The notes under the pieces were generated by a model that was given only the letters and a program-made list of their open reading frames with translations, was not told where the DNA came from and did not search any database. From Siphlonurus alternatus (Eukaryota > Arthropoda > Insecta > Ephemeroptera > Siphlonuridae), in NCBI GenBank assembly GCA_949825025.1, contig OX463781.1:47070317-47134316 (forward strand): a stretch of DNA of 64,000 nt, given 5' to 3'. A program made the position numbers and the translations under genes. Position 1 is the stretch's first letter; the number at the start of each line of letters is the position of its first letter. Of this stretch, positions 1 through 12,600 are shown piece after piece.

Positions 1-518
1 GGTAACCTTTACATTATAAATTATAAAATTTAGGGATTCTCCGTTAATTCAGCATGCAGATATATTGCAGATTTGCCAATGCATAATAATGTATATAAGT
101 ATATGAAATATATATATGCAATAATTCTATAATATAATATGTGTCAAATATAAATGCCAAAAGGATGTTTAATTTAATTACGTCAAAATTGCATTATATA
201 AATATGTATGTTGCTTTTTTACCATGCAATGTATAATTAATTAGCGCAAGCTATATATTATATTAGTAAAGAATTTAATTTAAATAAAATTATGTAATAT
301 ATTTACATATTATATAGTAGATAATAATATAAATAATGTAAAACAATTAATATATATGTAAAATATTTACAATAATAATTAATTAAACTACTGAAATTAG
401 TTGTAAATTAATTTTATTAATTAAATATAATATAATGAATAAATTGTGGTTATATAATAAAAATGTAGCTACGAAAAGTTATGAAGTGTTATTCCTCTAG
501 AGGAACTTTGCATATTAA

Positions 519-522
<4 letters not shown>
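1..522. other. AT-rich left edge, no feature seen
   Basis: Very AT-rich DNA without credible coding frames. Confidence 0.6.

Positions 523-609
<87 letters not shown>
523..609. repeat. (TA)n microsatellite
   Basis: About 87 bp of TA followed by a short TTTA run. Confidence 0.97.
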
Positions 610-612
<3 letters not shown>

Positions 613-777
613 TATTTTTATTTATTTTATTTATTTATTCACATTAAATACCAGTTGGTACATTGTGACTACATTATACAGTTATTTAATATCTGAAAAC
701 ACAAAAAGAAATTAGTAAAACAATACATACATACAATTTATAATATACAAATAATTCCAATATATATAAAACAAAGA

Positions 778-1104
778 TTATAAGAAATAAGAATTGACAC
801 GTTCATTATTAATATTTTTCTTGTGAATAGAATAACAATTCTTTTTAATAAGATAAGTAAACAATTGTGTCTTAAAAATTGATATACTTTCAATTTGTTT
901 TAAAGAATCAGGAAGTTTATTATACAATAACGAGCTCAGAAGGAAATGATCTCTTTTAGTTTGCTCGTAAGCTCCATATTTTTTATGGATTAGGTTTGAC
1001 TGCCTAGTATTATGTCCAGTAATATTTCTATTAATTTCAAACATAGAATAGTTTCTTTTAACATACATTATCATAAAAAAAATACAAATACTTGGAAAAT
1101 TCAA
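778..1104 (-). pseudogene. LINE reverse-transcriptase C-terminal remnant
   Basis: An open minus frame of 108 codons contains NITGHNTRQSNLIHKKYGA and then LLSSLLYNKLPDSLKQI with FKTQLFTYL. The NTR.....LYN.LP...K....F...L pattern is typical of the C-terminal end of LINE ORF2. The reverse transcriptase core is absent, as expected of a 5'-truncated insertion. Confidence 0.65.
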
Positions 1105-2529
1105 TATATTAATATATATATATGTGTGTGTTCTTCGTTCGATCGCGCGGTCTCTGTTTTGCGTGATAGCTAGATGATGGTTTTTGGTCTCCGCAACTTT
1201 ATTGCTCTCAAAAAGAACTAAAAATTAAAAGATACTATCTTTGACTGCTCTTTTTATTTGACTGTTCCGGTGTTCCCTGCTTTAATTAATATTAATTTTT
1301 CCAGCAGCTATAGGGCGGTCTCTGTCTGTTAATTAATTCTCAGTCACTCGATCGGGTCCGCTCGGTTCTGTCCCCAAGACATTTTAAAATTTCCCTCGTA
1401 ATTTCGCCATAAAAAGTTGAAAGACGTCTTCCGTCCGTTTCGTGACGCAGAGCGAACTTCATCAAGTACGCTCTGCGTGACGTTTCGTCGGCGACTCGGC
1501 GATGCACGTCGGCGTGACGGTACATACAGTATCACAAACCTTAGTTTACGTATGGAAGACATTTTGAATAGAAAATAGTACCGTTTTGCGTTACGACCTT
1601 CATTTTTTAACGATAGGCGCTCGATTAGAAAAAAACATCACATCCCTAGTTTAGTTTGCCGGTTTATGAGAACGCCACGGCCGTGGGCGCGGCAATCCGC
1701 TTGCCTAGCGGCCATCCCAAGTATCTAATATACTTTTAACCCATTATTAGTACTGACATCATGGTTTAATGTTCATTAATTTAGCGAACTTTAAAACCAG
1801 AACAGAAAAGGCACGCTGCCATGATTTTTGTTATAGTGACGTCACAGGAGCTCGAAATCGATTAATTAAATCGAACCGAATCGAACTTAACCGATCAGCT
1901 GAGCTGAAAAAAGGCGTTCGTTTTAAAATAAAAGACAGATCGGAATATACGTCTATATACGCCTCCAGAAGCTGTAATAAATCCAGAATGTTACTTTTAA
2001 ATGCGTAAAGGTGCCTATTTTTTTAATTTCACCACTTTTTTTCAAGTTTTTAGCATTTTTGGTGTCGACGTGTTGTCACAACAGCGGCTCCATGCGGCCC
2101 CACTGGCCCCAGGCTTTCGTCTGGAAGAGGTGCAAAGTGGTCGAAGTGGTGGCGACGCGATTTTGAAATCAAATTAAACTTACTTTTTTATACTTTTTTC
2201 CAATAGTTATACATATTATAGAAGCATGTAATATTTTTAAAAAATTCCATAGTTTAAAATAACCTTGTTGTGGGACATTTTTAAAAAATTAAGATTACTA
2301 CGCCTTGGCGACGTCTAGTCTGTGATCTCAGGCGTAATCTAAGGCTTGTTTAACTGTATCTGCACAGACAATTCTGTGATATCTGTGACAACAAACTCGT
2401 GAAGTATGACGTCGTGAAGCTAATTTTTTTCCACTTTTTCTTTGCTTTTTTGTTGTAACTCGGAGTTTTTAATTAAAGGACTTCCTTACATTTTTTCTAT
2501 CGTGACCTACAGCTCAATAAAACTAAGAT
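1105..2529. other. upstream region of the SNAPC5-like gene
   Basis: A GC-richer block at 1340-1560 contains an imperfect inverted repeat (GTGACGCAGAGCG / CGCTCTGCGTGAC). GTGACGTCAC lies at 1836-1845. No exon upstream of 2530 could be supported; the promoter is probably here. Confidence 0.4.
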
Positions 2530-4335
2530 ATGTTTACTGATTTTGTCATCCGGAAGAAGTTCGAGGATCGATTGAAAAAGCAGGAGGAAGATAGAATTGT
2601 CTTGAAAAGTATGGCTATTAAAATACAAGATGAGCTTAATGCTTTGATGGTAAGATTAGTAAAAGGCCAACAGCTCTTCCCCCCCCCCCCTTCCCCTTCC
2701 CCCCTGAATTTGCTTATAGATCCGCGCCTGCCAAAAGCTATTATTATATGCATACTGTATGCATACTTTCAGAAGGGTTGCCTCCCACATTGGACTATAT
2801 GCATACATTTGGACTGCAGCAGTCGATCCAGATCAGCTCAAAATTTAGCTCAGTGCGTACTGTAGTCCATGCAGAGGCCAGCTCAAATAAACTAGCTCGT
2901 ATACTCTACTCCTCAGGCAGTCCATTATCATATAGTTTAAACCAGTCACTAAATGTGCTTTCACATATTCGAAAATCGCTACGGAAACACTCCGTAGCAA
3001 ATGTGTTGATTTTGCTGCGGCGCACCGTAGCTGTTCCGTAGCACCTCGTGATCGATCTACGGAACTCATCTTGATTTTGCTACGGCATTCACATGATTTT
3101 CCGCCGCAGCTGCCACAGATAAACGAGAATATGTGAAAGGCCTACGACATAGCTACGGAACTCCGTAGCAATTTTCGAATATGTGAAAGCACCTTTACAT
3201 CAAGTTTTTCCTGTATGCATACTGTCCCACGCAATGCTAATTATTTTTGATGGGACTGCAATCTTCTTTACAGTACTCAAAATCGAGTTTTACGTAACTA
3301 CAAGTAGCGTAATAACAAGTATTTACTGTATTCACCATGAACAGTCGTAATATATGTTGTTTTGTGCAGGTTGAGGAGATGCACCTGCAATCAATGTTGA
3401 GGCTAGTCAAAGAAGAGGCTGTCTCCCCGACGACGGCTGGCACTGACGGAATGTCTCCAAACTCAAGTGGCACGGGAACTGCCCCTGCCAACGAAGACAA
3501 CAGTCTGCCGGAGGAGCTCAACTTGAAACTCCTCACAAGTAGGGATCTTCAAGATTGGTTAATACGGCGGTTAATGGCCGCACTCATATTTTAAAGGGAC
3601 AGGGGACCATAAAAATAAGTATTTTTTATTTAAAAGTTACCTACTAATCGAGTATGAATACATGCCACACGGTGACGAGAGCCTCAGGGTAAGCGCCCAA
3701 CGAGTAACTAAAGTGTGGATTGCTGACGTCAGCAATCACGAAAGGCAACACAGCTGCCTCTTTTCCATGGAACTCACTTCCCCCTCCACCCGTCCAGCCA
3801 TACTCAGTGCGATGTTGCCTGTGCAATTGTCCTGTGATTGTCTATATTTATTCAATTTTTATAAATTCTGGGGATGGTAAAAAAAAAACGTAAATTTACT
3901 CATTTCTCGCATTAACATATCTTGCATAAACTTATTATGCATTCATGATTTTACTGTCCCATTTCCCTTTAACTTGTCTTACTGTACAAAGAATACATGT
4001 CAGTATTCTAAATTACTGTACATATATTCTGAATTAGTAAATAATGATATTGATGAAGATCTCAATCTCTTCATCATGTTATTAAAACAATTAACAATTG
4101 TGTAGATGAATTACTATAAAGAAACATGTTATCTTGTAATGTTTAATAGTTTAGCTTACAGTAATACTGCCGTGACGTACTTTCTCTACTCAACCTAAAC
4201 ACTGCTGCCATAATTTTATTTATTTCAACCTCTTTTCTTTCCCCCCCCCCCTGAAATCACTGTGTACGTACTATTATTTATAACCAACATTTCAAAAATT
4301 ATGATGTACTGTTTTGTTACTAAAATATATATACA

Positions 4336-4399
<64 letters not shown>

Positions 4400-4530
4400 T
4401 CGCCTCAGAATGCAAGTCGCGTAAGTACAAAAAAATTTGATGGGACTTTGAGCTTTAAGTTATATTGAAATAAGGTTCAAAGTTGCATCAAATTTTTTTG
4501 TACTTACGCGACTTGCATTCTGAGGCGACG

Positions 4531-4598
<68 letters not shown>

Positions 4599-6751
4599 TG
4601 TATAAATATAAAATATCTAGATTTTATTTAAATCTGAAATATCATTGTATCATAATTTTATTATACCCTTTATTCTTTTATGCAATATAACAGTCAATGC
4701 TAATTGTCTATTATTTGTGTACAGTGAAATTTAATTATAGGCTAATGAAAGTTTAAAACCACAAGTTTTCAAAATATCAGCACCTATAATATGTATATTA
4801 TCGTCCCTCGTCCGGAATAATGAGCTATCTGCTTACCATAATTTCGTTGCAATAATGAGCTATTTGGTATACCAGGTGAGTGCAATTATGAGCTTTATTT
4901 AAATCAGTATAAAATAATATAAAAAATATAATGTAATAAATATAATATAATGGGGAATTCTCCTATATTTATTTTAATTTTTTTTCGGATGCTCTATGCC
5001 TTGAAATTAAATGTCCTAAAACAAAAAAGTTTCAATTTTCAAAATTGGAGGCATGGGAATTTTTTAAAAATCTTCCAACTTTTGAATTTAGCGCCAAAAC
5101 GTGACGTAGAAACTGCCACGGCCGATCATCTTCTGTATGTAACGAAATATGTACAACTCGCATGAAAATGTTATCGGAAACAACCACCAGGTGGCACGTC
5201 GGTCAAGCTTTGTCAAGTTGCGCTTTGCGTTATTCATTTTCTTACACTAAATAAAAATGGCTTCCACTTCCGGTTTATTTTTTAATTAATTTGCTTACTA
5301 TTTTATGAATATTTACAAAAGAACACAGAGAAAATGGGTTTTATAACTTGTATTTAAGAAATTTTACATCATAATAGATTTGACAGTTGACACAAAATGG
5401 TCCCAGGCTCGAGTTTTCCACTCCGCGGGCGAGATTTTCCTCCTCCTTGGCATGCAAATCCAATGGGTGGGTCCAGGCCTGGCCAGCTGCAGGCTTGTTT
5501 CTGCTGTAACACGAAACAAAATAGCTATAAACATGCATATATCGGTAATTACTATATTAATAGGTTACACAGAATAGCCACAAGAGAACGAAAAATTACA
5601 TCCTGCAACAAAACTGATGAAAACGGGACATAAACAACGCCTAATGTCCCGATCTTTTGGTCATGTACTAACCTTTACTTCGTTCGTTCATATCAGGATG
5701 AATCCATCTCTTGTCTTCATTATATAGTGGTGATACAGTTCTTGCAGTCACAATAAAGGCTTACAAAAGTTACACACACATTTATAACTCTTCAATAAAT
5801 AAAATATAAGAAATAATAATCGAGACGACGATAAGCGCCATTCCGCTGCCGTATTGAAGTCGCCATGTTTTTCCTAAGAAGCTGATATTATAAAAAAACT
5901 GAGAAAAAAAGTAAAACTTCCTGAAACAACCGCTTGAGGGCCAAGAAAATACAAATATTTGGGCCGCTCGGGAAGTCGCATCGCCATGAAACTGCCTAGC
6001 AGGCAAAATTTTCCGGCAATAAATTTATATTTTTGATTATCACTCTTAAAGTAAACTGATATTAGAGAAAAAACTATTGATACTAGGGTAGAAAAACCTG
6101 CTGATTTCGATCGTGTTACTAAAATTTATAGCCAATGACTCCTTGACGCTCAAACTATGATATCAGGCAGTTGTTGTGTGTTAACTAGGGAGTTTCTACG
6201 TCACAATTTTCAGGTTTGCGCGCGGGTTGCATACTATGCCCCTATTCTAATAATCCCTTCAGAGTCCCCAAATTTGAGTTAAAAAAGTTGAAACTTAAGT
6301 CAAACTTATTGTTAATATGTACCCTATCATAATATAGTAGTTAAATTAAAATTTGAGTTGTAAGAGAATTCCCCATTGATATAAAATAATGCTCAGTAAG
6401 AATAGCAGATAGCTCATTATTGCAATGATATCATCGTAAGTAGATGAGGGACAATATGCCTTACATTCTACTAATTAAAATGGGTTTAATAAAATTACTT
6501 ATATTTCAGCTCTGGTGCCTCAGCAAGGAGAAGAAGAGGAGGAGGTTGAGTCTGACGATACTGAGGGAGAGTCGGACGAGGGGGAAGACGAAGAAGAAGC
6601 GGAGGGAGCGTTCGGGGGCCTCCTGCAGTCTGAGGACGAGGAGTGGACCGACGTTGGGGAAGACACCAAGTTCGATGACCAAGCTGTCGACGATCAAGCT
6701 GCCGACAGCGACAGTGAGAAAATGGAACTTAAGGAAGAAACAAAGAAGTGA
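2530..6751 (+). CDS. SNAPC5: SNAPC5-like small coiled-coil subunit of the snRNA-activating protein complex
   Basis: Three coding exons, 2530-2649, 3370-3538 and 6510-6751, joined at gtaaga/ttgtgcag and gtaggg/tatttcag with matching phases, give 176 residues. A TAA lies in frame two codons before the ATG, so 2530 is the natural start. Residues 1-57 form a charged heptad-like helix containing VEEMHLQSMLRLVKEE, which spans the first junction. A Ser/Thr/Pro/Gly linker follows, then a strongly acidic tail (EEEEEV, EGESDEGEDEEEAEG, SEDEEWTDVGED). Human SNAPC5 has the same plan: a short coiled coil with KVEELALQSMI, then a Glu-rich tail. In mammals it is a small SNAPc subunit acting at snRNA gene promoters. 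The identification rests on a short motif, architecture and recalled human sequence. The protein is longer than human SNAPC5 (about 98 aa) because of the linker. The gene converges with RFC4. Confidence 0.55.
2675..2730. mobile_element. hAT-like MITE fragment in SNAPC5-like intron 1
   Basis: Ends ATAGATCCGCGCCTG after C runs and CCTGAATTT, as in the elements at 47986 and 61136. CCAAAAGC on the right and CCAACAGC (2667-2674) on the left match at 7 of 8 bases. The left terminus is lost. Confidence 0.55.
2951..3195. mobile_element. 245-bp hairpin MITE, GTGCTTTCAC ends
   Basis: GTGCTTTCACATATTCGAAA, then ATCGCTACGGAA, at the left is mirrored by TTTTCGAATATGTGAAAGCAC at the right. Several CTACGG(A/C) words lie within. 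It is in intron 1 of the SNAPC5-like gene and related by its ends to 40861-41053. Confidence 0.75.
4337..4597. mobile_element. hairpin element inside a (TA)n array
   Basis: Core 4398-4530 has inverted arms CGTCGCCTCAGAATGCAAGT and ACTTGCATTCTGAGGCGACG, extended by CGCGTAAGTACAAAAAAATT (nearly 45 bp per arm). (TA)n flanks it on both sides (4337-4397 and 4531-4597), consistent with insertion into a TA target. Confidence 0.75.
4796..6456. mobile_element. 1.7-kb terminal-inverted-repeat element in SNAPC5-like intron 2
   Basis: TATTATCGTCCCTCGTC and AATAATGAGCTATCTGC at the left are mirrored by GCAGATAGCTCATTATTGCA and GATGAGGGACAATA at the right. A second nested inverted pair is AATGGGGAATTCTC (4949) against GAGAATTCCCCATT (6364). 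The interior has no intact transposase. A minus frame at 5341-5538 is exon-like in composition but unidentified. Exact ends and target duplication are not clear. Confidence 0.55.
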
Positions 6752-6842
6752 TCATGGGACTGACACCAGTTATTTCTAACTGTAAATTTTACTGTACATT
6801 AATTATTAATCTAGCCAATGAGATTTGATGGTACAGACAACG

Positions 6843-6871
6843 TCAAATCTAATGCGAAAATCTCGGGGAGG
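6843..6871. repeat. dispersed repeat fragment shared with 14262-14290
   Basis: CAAATCTAATGCGAAAATCTC followed by (G/A)GGGAGG occurs here, after the SNAPC5-like stop, and in RFC4 intron 1, with related GTGTCT(T/C)CCC further on. The family is not identified. Confidence 0.5.
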
Positions 6872-7215
6872 CAACTCTATGCTTGTAAATCCACCAATTT
6901 TTATGTAATATGTGCTTTGGGTAGTCTTAAAATGTGAGGGGCCGGGTGTCTTCCCTAATTTTTTTTTTATTTTTTCAAATAATATCTTACTATTCTTTTT
7001 TAGTGTGAATATACCACTTGTATTTTACAATTTCTTGGGGCTTTACAAATCTGAAAACAACCCTCACAAGCTTCCACTCCCAGTAAGGGGGCAGATTGTA
7101 ATCATGTGACTGAAAAAATGTGCCATAAAACAATATGATGATACAATATGTTCATAACACAGAACTTGTAAAGAAAATGGAGAACATAATTGTTAAGAGT
7201 CTCATAAAGAGTATT

Positions 7216-7221
7216 AATAAA
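7216..7221 (+). terminator. candidate polyadenylation signal, SNAPC5-like gene
   Basis: AATAAA lies about 465 bp after the SNAPC5-like stop, with no closer perfect hexamer noticed. Assignment is by position only. Confidence 0.3.
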
Positions 7222-7972
7222 AAACAAAGACTCGATTGTCTTGAGGGAGGGTGAAAAGAGACGGAAATCTTTAAGATTTTCAAAATAGAGTAAAGTAACT
7301 CCATTCCATTACTATAATATATTAATATCAAGGTTCTAGTTTCTATGTACACAATTAAGTGTAATTGTATTTGATACCCACTTTATAATATAATCTTTTT
7401 TTACCATTCAATTTTATTAATTATATACATAAATAGTATGTTTGCAAGTAATATTGAAATTATTACAATGAACTGATGAAGAAAGGACACATTTTGAGAC
7501 CTCTAAAATTAATATTGTTTCTTTGTGTCCTGACCAAGTAAATATTTTAGATCATTAACGTACTCAGGAACTTCAAAAATGCCCGTAAGATTGAGGTTTC
7601 AACAGCAGTTTAAAAAAAAAAAAAAAAAGCATAAGTTTTCTTTTTTGGGTTACTGATGACTCAAGACCCTACATCATTCTGAGAGTAACAACATGCTATT
7701 TAATTGTAAGTAAGATTAATTACTCTACCAGTAATCATATTGATCTTTTTATTAGCTTACTATTTCAAAATAAATAAAAATACAATATATACCATAATTT
7801 TTTTTATTGAAATATATAATGCAAAATTTATAAATGTAATTATTTTTCATAAAAGTGTCAGCAAATTGGAGAGTTGAAAGGAATTCATATCTGCACAGTA
7901 TGCAAATAACCAGACAGAAACAAGGCTTTTAAAAAATATTAATTAGGAAAGATAACAAGTTAACATTTCAAC

Positions 7973-7978
7973 TTTATT
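7973..7978 (-). terminator. candidate polyadenylation signal, RFC4
   Basis: AATAAA on the minus strand, 225 bp after the RFC4 stop. This fits a short 3'UTR and leaves about 750 bp to the convergent SNAPC5-like signal. Confidence 0.4.
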
Positions 7979-8161
7979 TAGCAGTATGGAAATTCAAATT
8001 TTCAAAGAGATTCATCAAAGTAAAAGATAATTTAGGTGAATGAAAAGCAATTAAATTTATCAAACAAAATTTTACAATGGTTTTAATTTTGAAGGGAATA
8101 TAATGATGCATGAGAGAGTTAGGCTGAGACAGTAGTGGGCCACTTAAGAGTATAATGATGG

Positions 8162-8243
8162 CTAGCCAACGTACATGATGGTGCACACCAGGAACATGAT
8201 GGCTAGCCGACGTACATGATGGTGCAGGCGAGGGACATCAACT
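8162..8243 (-). repeat. 41-bp direct duplication of the RFC4 3' coding end
   Basis: The last codons and stop of RFC4 (reading CTIMYVG-stop, TAG at 8203-8205) recur 41 bp further on (TAG at 8162-8164). The copies share TGCACCATCATGTACGT and GGCTAGCCATCAT and differ at a few bases. 41 is not a multiple of three, so the second copy is out of frame and lies in the 3'UTR. Confidence 0.8.
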
Positions 8244-9648
8244 GAAGGTACTCGTCCGCTCCTCTCTCCAGACAGGCCATGCACTCCTGCAACAACCAGA
8301 TGAGGATCATTTTTATTAACAGTCCCGACATTACAGCAGGCAAAAAAGGTAACAATAATCCAACAATCTTTATCCAAGATGGGTAAATTAAAGAAAGGAA
8401 TGAAATATTTGTTATGCATCTAATTAGCGGTTAACACTTGAAGAATTTTACACAAAATAGAAAAAGAAAAAAAAAACATTCCTTTAAATCTAAAAAAATA
8501 TTAAGGGTAAGGTAACGCCACCAATGTTAAAAAAAAACCCTCTCACAAAAATTCTGAAAAAAAATTTAAAATGTTCTCCTCTACACCCCCTATCAGTAGC
8601 TAAAATATCAGGTATACAAATACGATCTAGTTTTTGAGTTATAAAATTTTAAAGTTGACTACTTTAACATGGAGAAATGAAACTCCCATGTTAAATTGGT
8701 CAACTTTAAAAATTCATAACTCAAAAACTAGATCGTATTTGTATACCTGATATTTTAGCTACTGATAGGGGGTGTAGAGGAGAACATTTTAAATTTTTTT
8801 CAGAATTTTTGTGAGAGGGATTTTTTTTAACATTGGTGGCGTTACCTTACCCTTAAGTACCAAAATTTGTTCTAAAAAACAAATACTGAATCTGATATAA
8901 AATTTTCAATGCTAAAATCAAAGCTTCATGTTGGGTATTTTGTATGTACTATGTATATACCACATTGAATTCTAAAGATTTAACTAATATTAGATTTAAC
9001 GATTCTATTAACTCGGTCTATTTTTTATACAAAACCAAGCATCATTCAAGGATACACAAGCACTTACTGCTAACTTCTCGCAGACTGTAGCTTTCCACAT
9101 GTCTGTATGGTCCATGGAGTCAACGACCTTGTTGTGCAGCTGCGACATCACCTGGCTGGCAGAGAAGGCCTCTCGAAGCAGGTTGGACACGTAGGCTGCG
9201 ATCTTGTCGTAGTTCTTGGTAGCACACACCTCCAGCAGTCCCGTCACCCAGTGTTCAGGCACCACCTGCGACGACAGTCACATCAGCACATGTACTTGAG
9301 ATACACTTGAAGTATCTCATTGATGAGAAATGAACTTGATTTAAAATGTTAGGATTGTAGGGGAGGAAAACAACAGGGCACTACACCTGTAAGCAGGCAA
9401 ACCATAATATAACCATCTAGTGCTACTGTTTTTTTAGAAATAAAATTATTTAAATTAATGCCAGAAATGGGGGAAAAGAAAAGAAGATATTTAATGATGC
9501 GTCTTTAACTCTTTAATCTAATTTATTTGTAATTAGTCTGGCATTGCACCTTTGGAAATCAGAGTGCTGTGATTCTTTTAAGCTTATATATTTTTGCATT
9601 TACAGTATATAAATATATATATATATATATATATAAATATATATATAA

Positions 9649-9697
<49 letters not shown>

Positions 9698-12600
9698 GGG
9701 CGGCTCGTACTATAGTACTGCGGTACTGCAGCCCCCCCAGAAATTTTGGGAACAAACACACAATTAGAAATATCAAATAATCCTATAATTTTTCTGAACT
9801 TTCCAGCAAATTTTTATCAGTTCTAACATTTCAAATCATCAAAATTTTGCCGCTGCCGCGTAAATTTACTTCCTCAGCGCTGTCTAGCGGAGGGTACTGC
9901 CACTACTAGCAGTACCGAATGCAGTGCTCCCTCCCTCATTCTCCTCCTCTTCAACACCCACCCAAGCCGTGTGATTTTGGAGCGCTCGGGGACTGTGCTG
10001 TCGGCAGTACCCGCAAGCTCATTGGTTCAACAGAACCAATGAGCTTGCGGTATTTGACATGCGGGAATAATTTGAACACTTCTAAGACATTTCCTGTAAT
10101 ATGGTTTCATTGAGCAGATTAACAAAATTTTAATTACATTCATCAGTGAATATACTAACATAGATTGACTAAATATATTGAAGCATCTAAGAAATGGAGA
10201 CCAGCACTTTTATTTTACTTTAATAAAAAATATGTCTGTACCAAAAGAACCAATACTTGATGTCTTTTGAAAATTAAGTGGTGCATGCATGGCATGCATG
10301 TAAACAATCGTGGGATCTCACGTTCGAAGAACGGCAAAAACAGCTGGATTCTTAACTTATAACCACGCAGTTAGCGCCAGTCTAACTCGATGACACTATA
10401 ATAAACGTCGATCGAATTAATTGAGAAATCTGGATAACATAATTCGTTCGTGAATCGCGACCATGCATTATTATAAGTTTACCAGGAACAAGTCGAAATA
10501 TATACATGCATGGGAGCTAGATTTATTAATTATTCACTAAAGCATTTTATACCATTAATGTGAAAATTCAAACATAAAAATAAAACAAAAACAAGTTGTA
10601 AAAGTGTACGAGTGAGTACAAAATATAAGAAAAAACGTTAACTACTCCATGAGAAAAATAGCTTATTTTCCCGGTTTTGCGTGTACCGGCAGTGTACATT
10701 ATTTAGCAGCAAATATGCGTGAGCAATCAAAGAAATATTGCATGGCTAAAAAAAAAAATTAAAAAATAAAACAATAATAAAAAATTGGGATCTTTGATCT
10801 GTCATACCGCTCGAGAGGTCTCTCATATGTGCGGTCAAGCCAATTATACTGACGTGTCGTAATCACCCATCAGAACTGAACATCAAATAAATCGATCATA
10901 GAATATATAATTTGTACAAAATTAGGCGACAACCAGAATCTAATATAAATTTTTAAAGACAAAATTTAATAAAAAAATAACAAATGAAATTTTTATAAGA
11001 AACAATTGCATTATCAAACATTATTTCATTATTATTAGTATTTATTTATTTAAGAAAAAATAATCATAATCCTGTTAAGGTAGAGATAACACGGATCAGG
11101 TGACCCAATGTTAAAAAAATCCCATTTATGAAAATTATGAAAAAAAAAATAAAATTTTCTCCTCTATATCCCCTATCATGCAGTAGCTAAAATATCAGGT
11201 TTGCGAAAATGAGCTGTTTTCGAGTTATTAATTTCTGAATTTGACTAATTTGACATGGAGATTGAGAAATGGAACTTCCATGCAAAATTGGCCAACTTTA
11301 AAAATTAATAACTCGAAAACTAGCTCGAATTTGTATCTGATATATTAGCTACTGATAGGGGATGTAGGGGAGAACATTTTATTGTTATAATTTTCATGAA
11401 TGGGATTTTTATTAAAATGGGCGTGTTATCTCTACCTTAAAAAAAGTATGCATTACATTTTCATGATTCATAATATACATCGCGTAAAAATTATACCAGA
11501 CATTCAGGTTTCATCATTTATTTATTATATTTATTAAAAAAACAGACTAACATATTAACAATGCAGTTTGGTTGACACTATTTTATTAAAAAAAAAGGCT
11601 AAAAACAATATTTTATATATTTTTCTTACCACACACGTGAAGACTTATGAATTAAAAAAATAATTAAAAATTGGAAATTATATCTATTAAGTTTGAAACA
11701 TTAAATCACGATTTCAAAAGGGTCATACGCTTGCATAATTAAGTGCGTGTCATAACAAATTATAAATAAAATGATTAATTTTTTGTTTTTATATAATTTC
11801 TGCTTCTTTGTTGGGAGTATTATTATATAATTATATGATTTTGTCATATAATTTTACCCATAAAAGGGGCGTGTCCTTAAAAAAATCGCGCCTGCGGCGG
11901 GCCATTGGGGGGCTCCGCCCCCCAAACCCCCCATTGATGTTCTGCTGGTCCCATGTCGGACAGCACCCCCAGAGAAAAGGGTCACGAGCCGCCCCTGATA
12001 TATATATATAATTACAAATTTAGACAATTAGCTATTTGTATAGCTCTATTTTGTAAAATATTACAGAAGTCTTTGTTTTATAAAAAAATATATATATTTA
12101 TCCATTAGAGTTAAACAGATGAGTTAGGTGGTTAATTTTAAGTTGTTTAGAAAATACAGGCCATGGTTATAAAAAAATAAAAATAGGACACACTCACAAT
12201 AGGTATGTTGCAACATGAAAAACCCCATCTCAAACTCGAGTTTTTACCCAGCTATGGATATATTGTGTAAACAAAAGTTTACTCAAACTGTGATGCCCAG
12301 TAATACCAGATTAGTGAGGATAATCAGATAACTATTGACCCAACATCGTCACAGGTCACAACCGTCAGACGCTAGCCTGACCTGTAACCAAGTATCGGCC
12401 TCTTTACTCCAATTGCTTCCTGTTAGCACTGAACAGTTGTGCCACTACACTCACCCCCATCAGCTCGAGGATATCGCTGCTGGTGACAGTGGCCTGGTCC
12501 TTGAGGCGAGCACACGACTGCAGGCAAGTGATGGCTCGACGAAGGTCACCCCCAGAGACCTGCACCACGGTCGCCAGGGCTCCGTCTTCCACGCTGAGAG

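Noticed and set aside
1340..1562. Overlapping minus frames in a GC-richer block
   Set aside because: There is no recognisable domain and the block contains an inverted repeat. It is more likely regulatory or repeat DNA.
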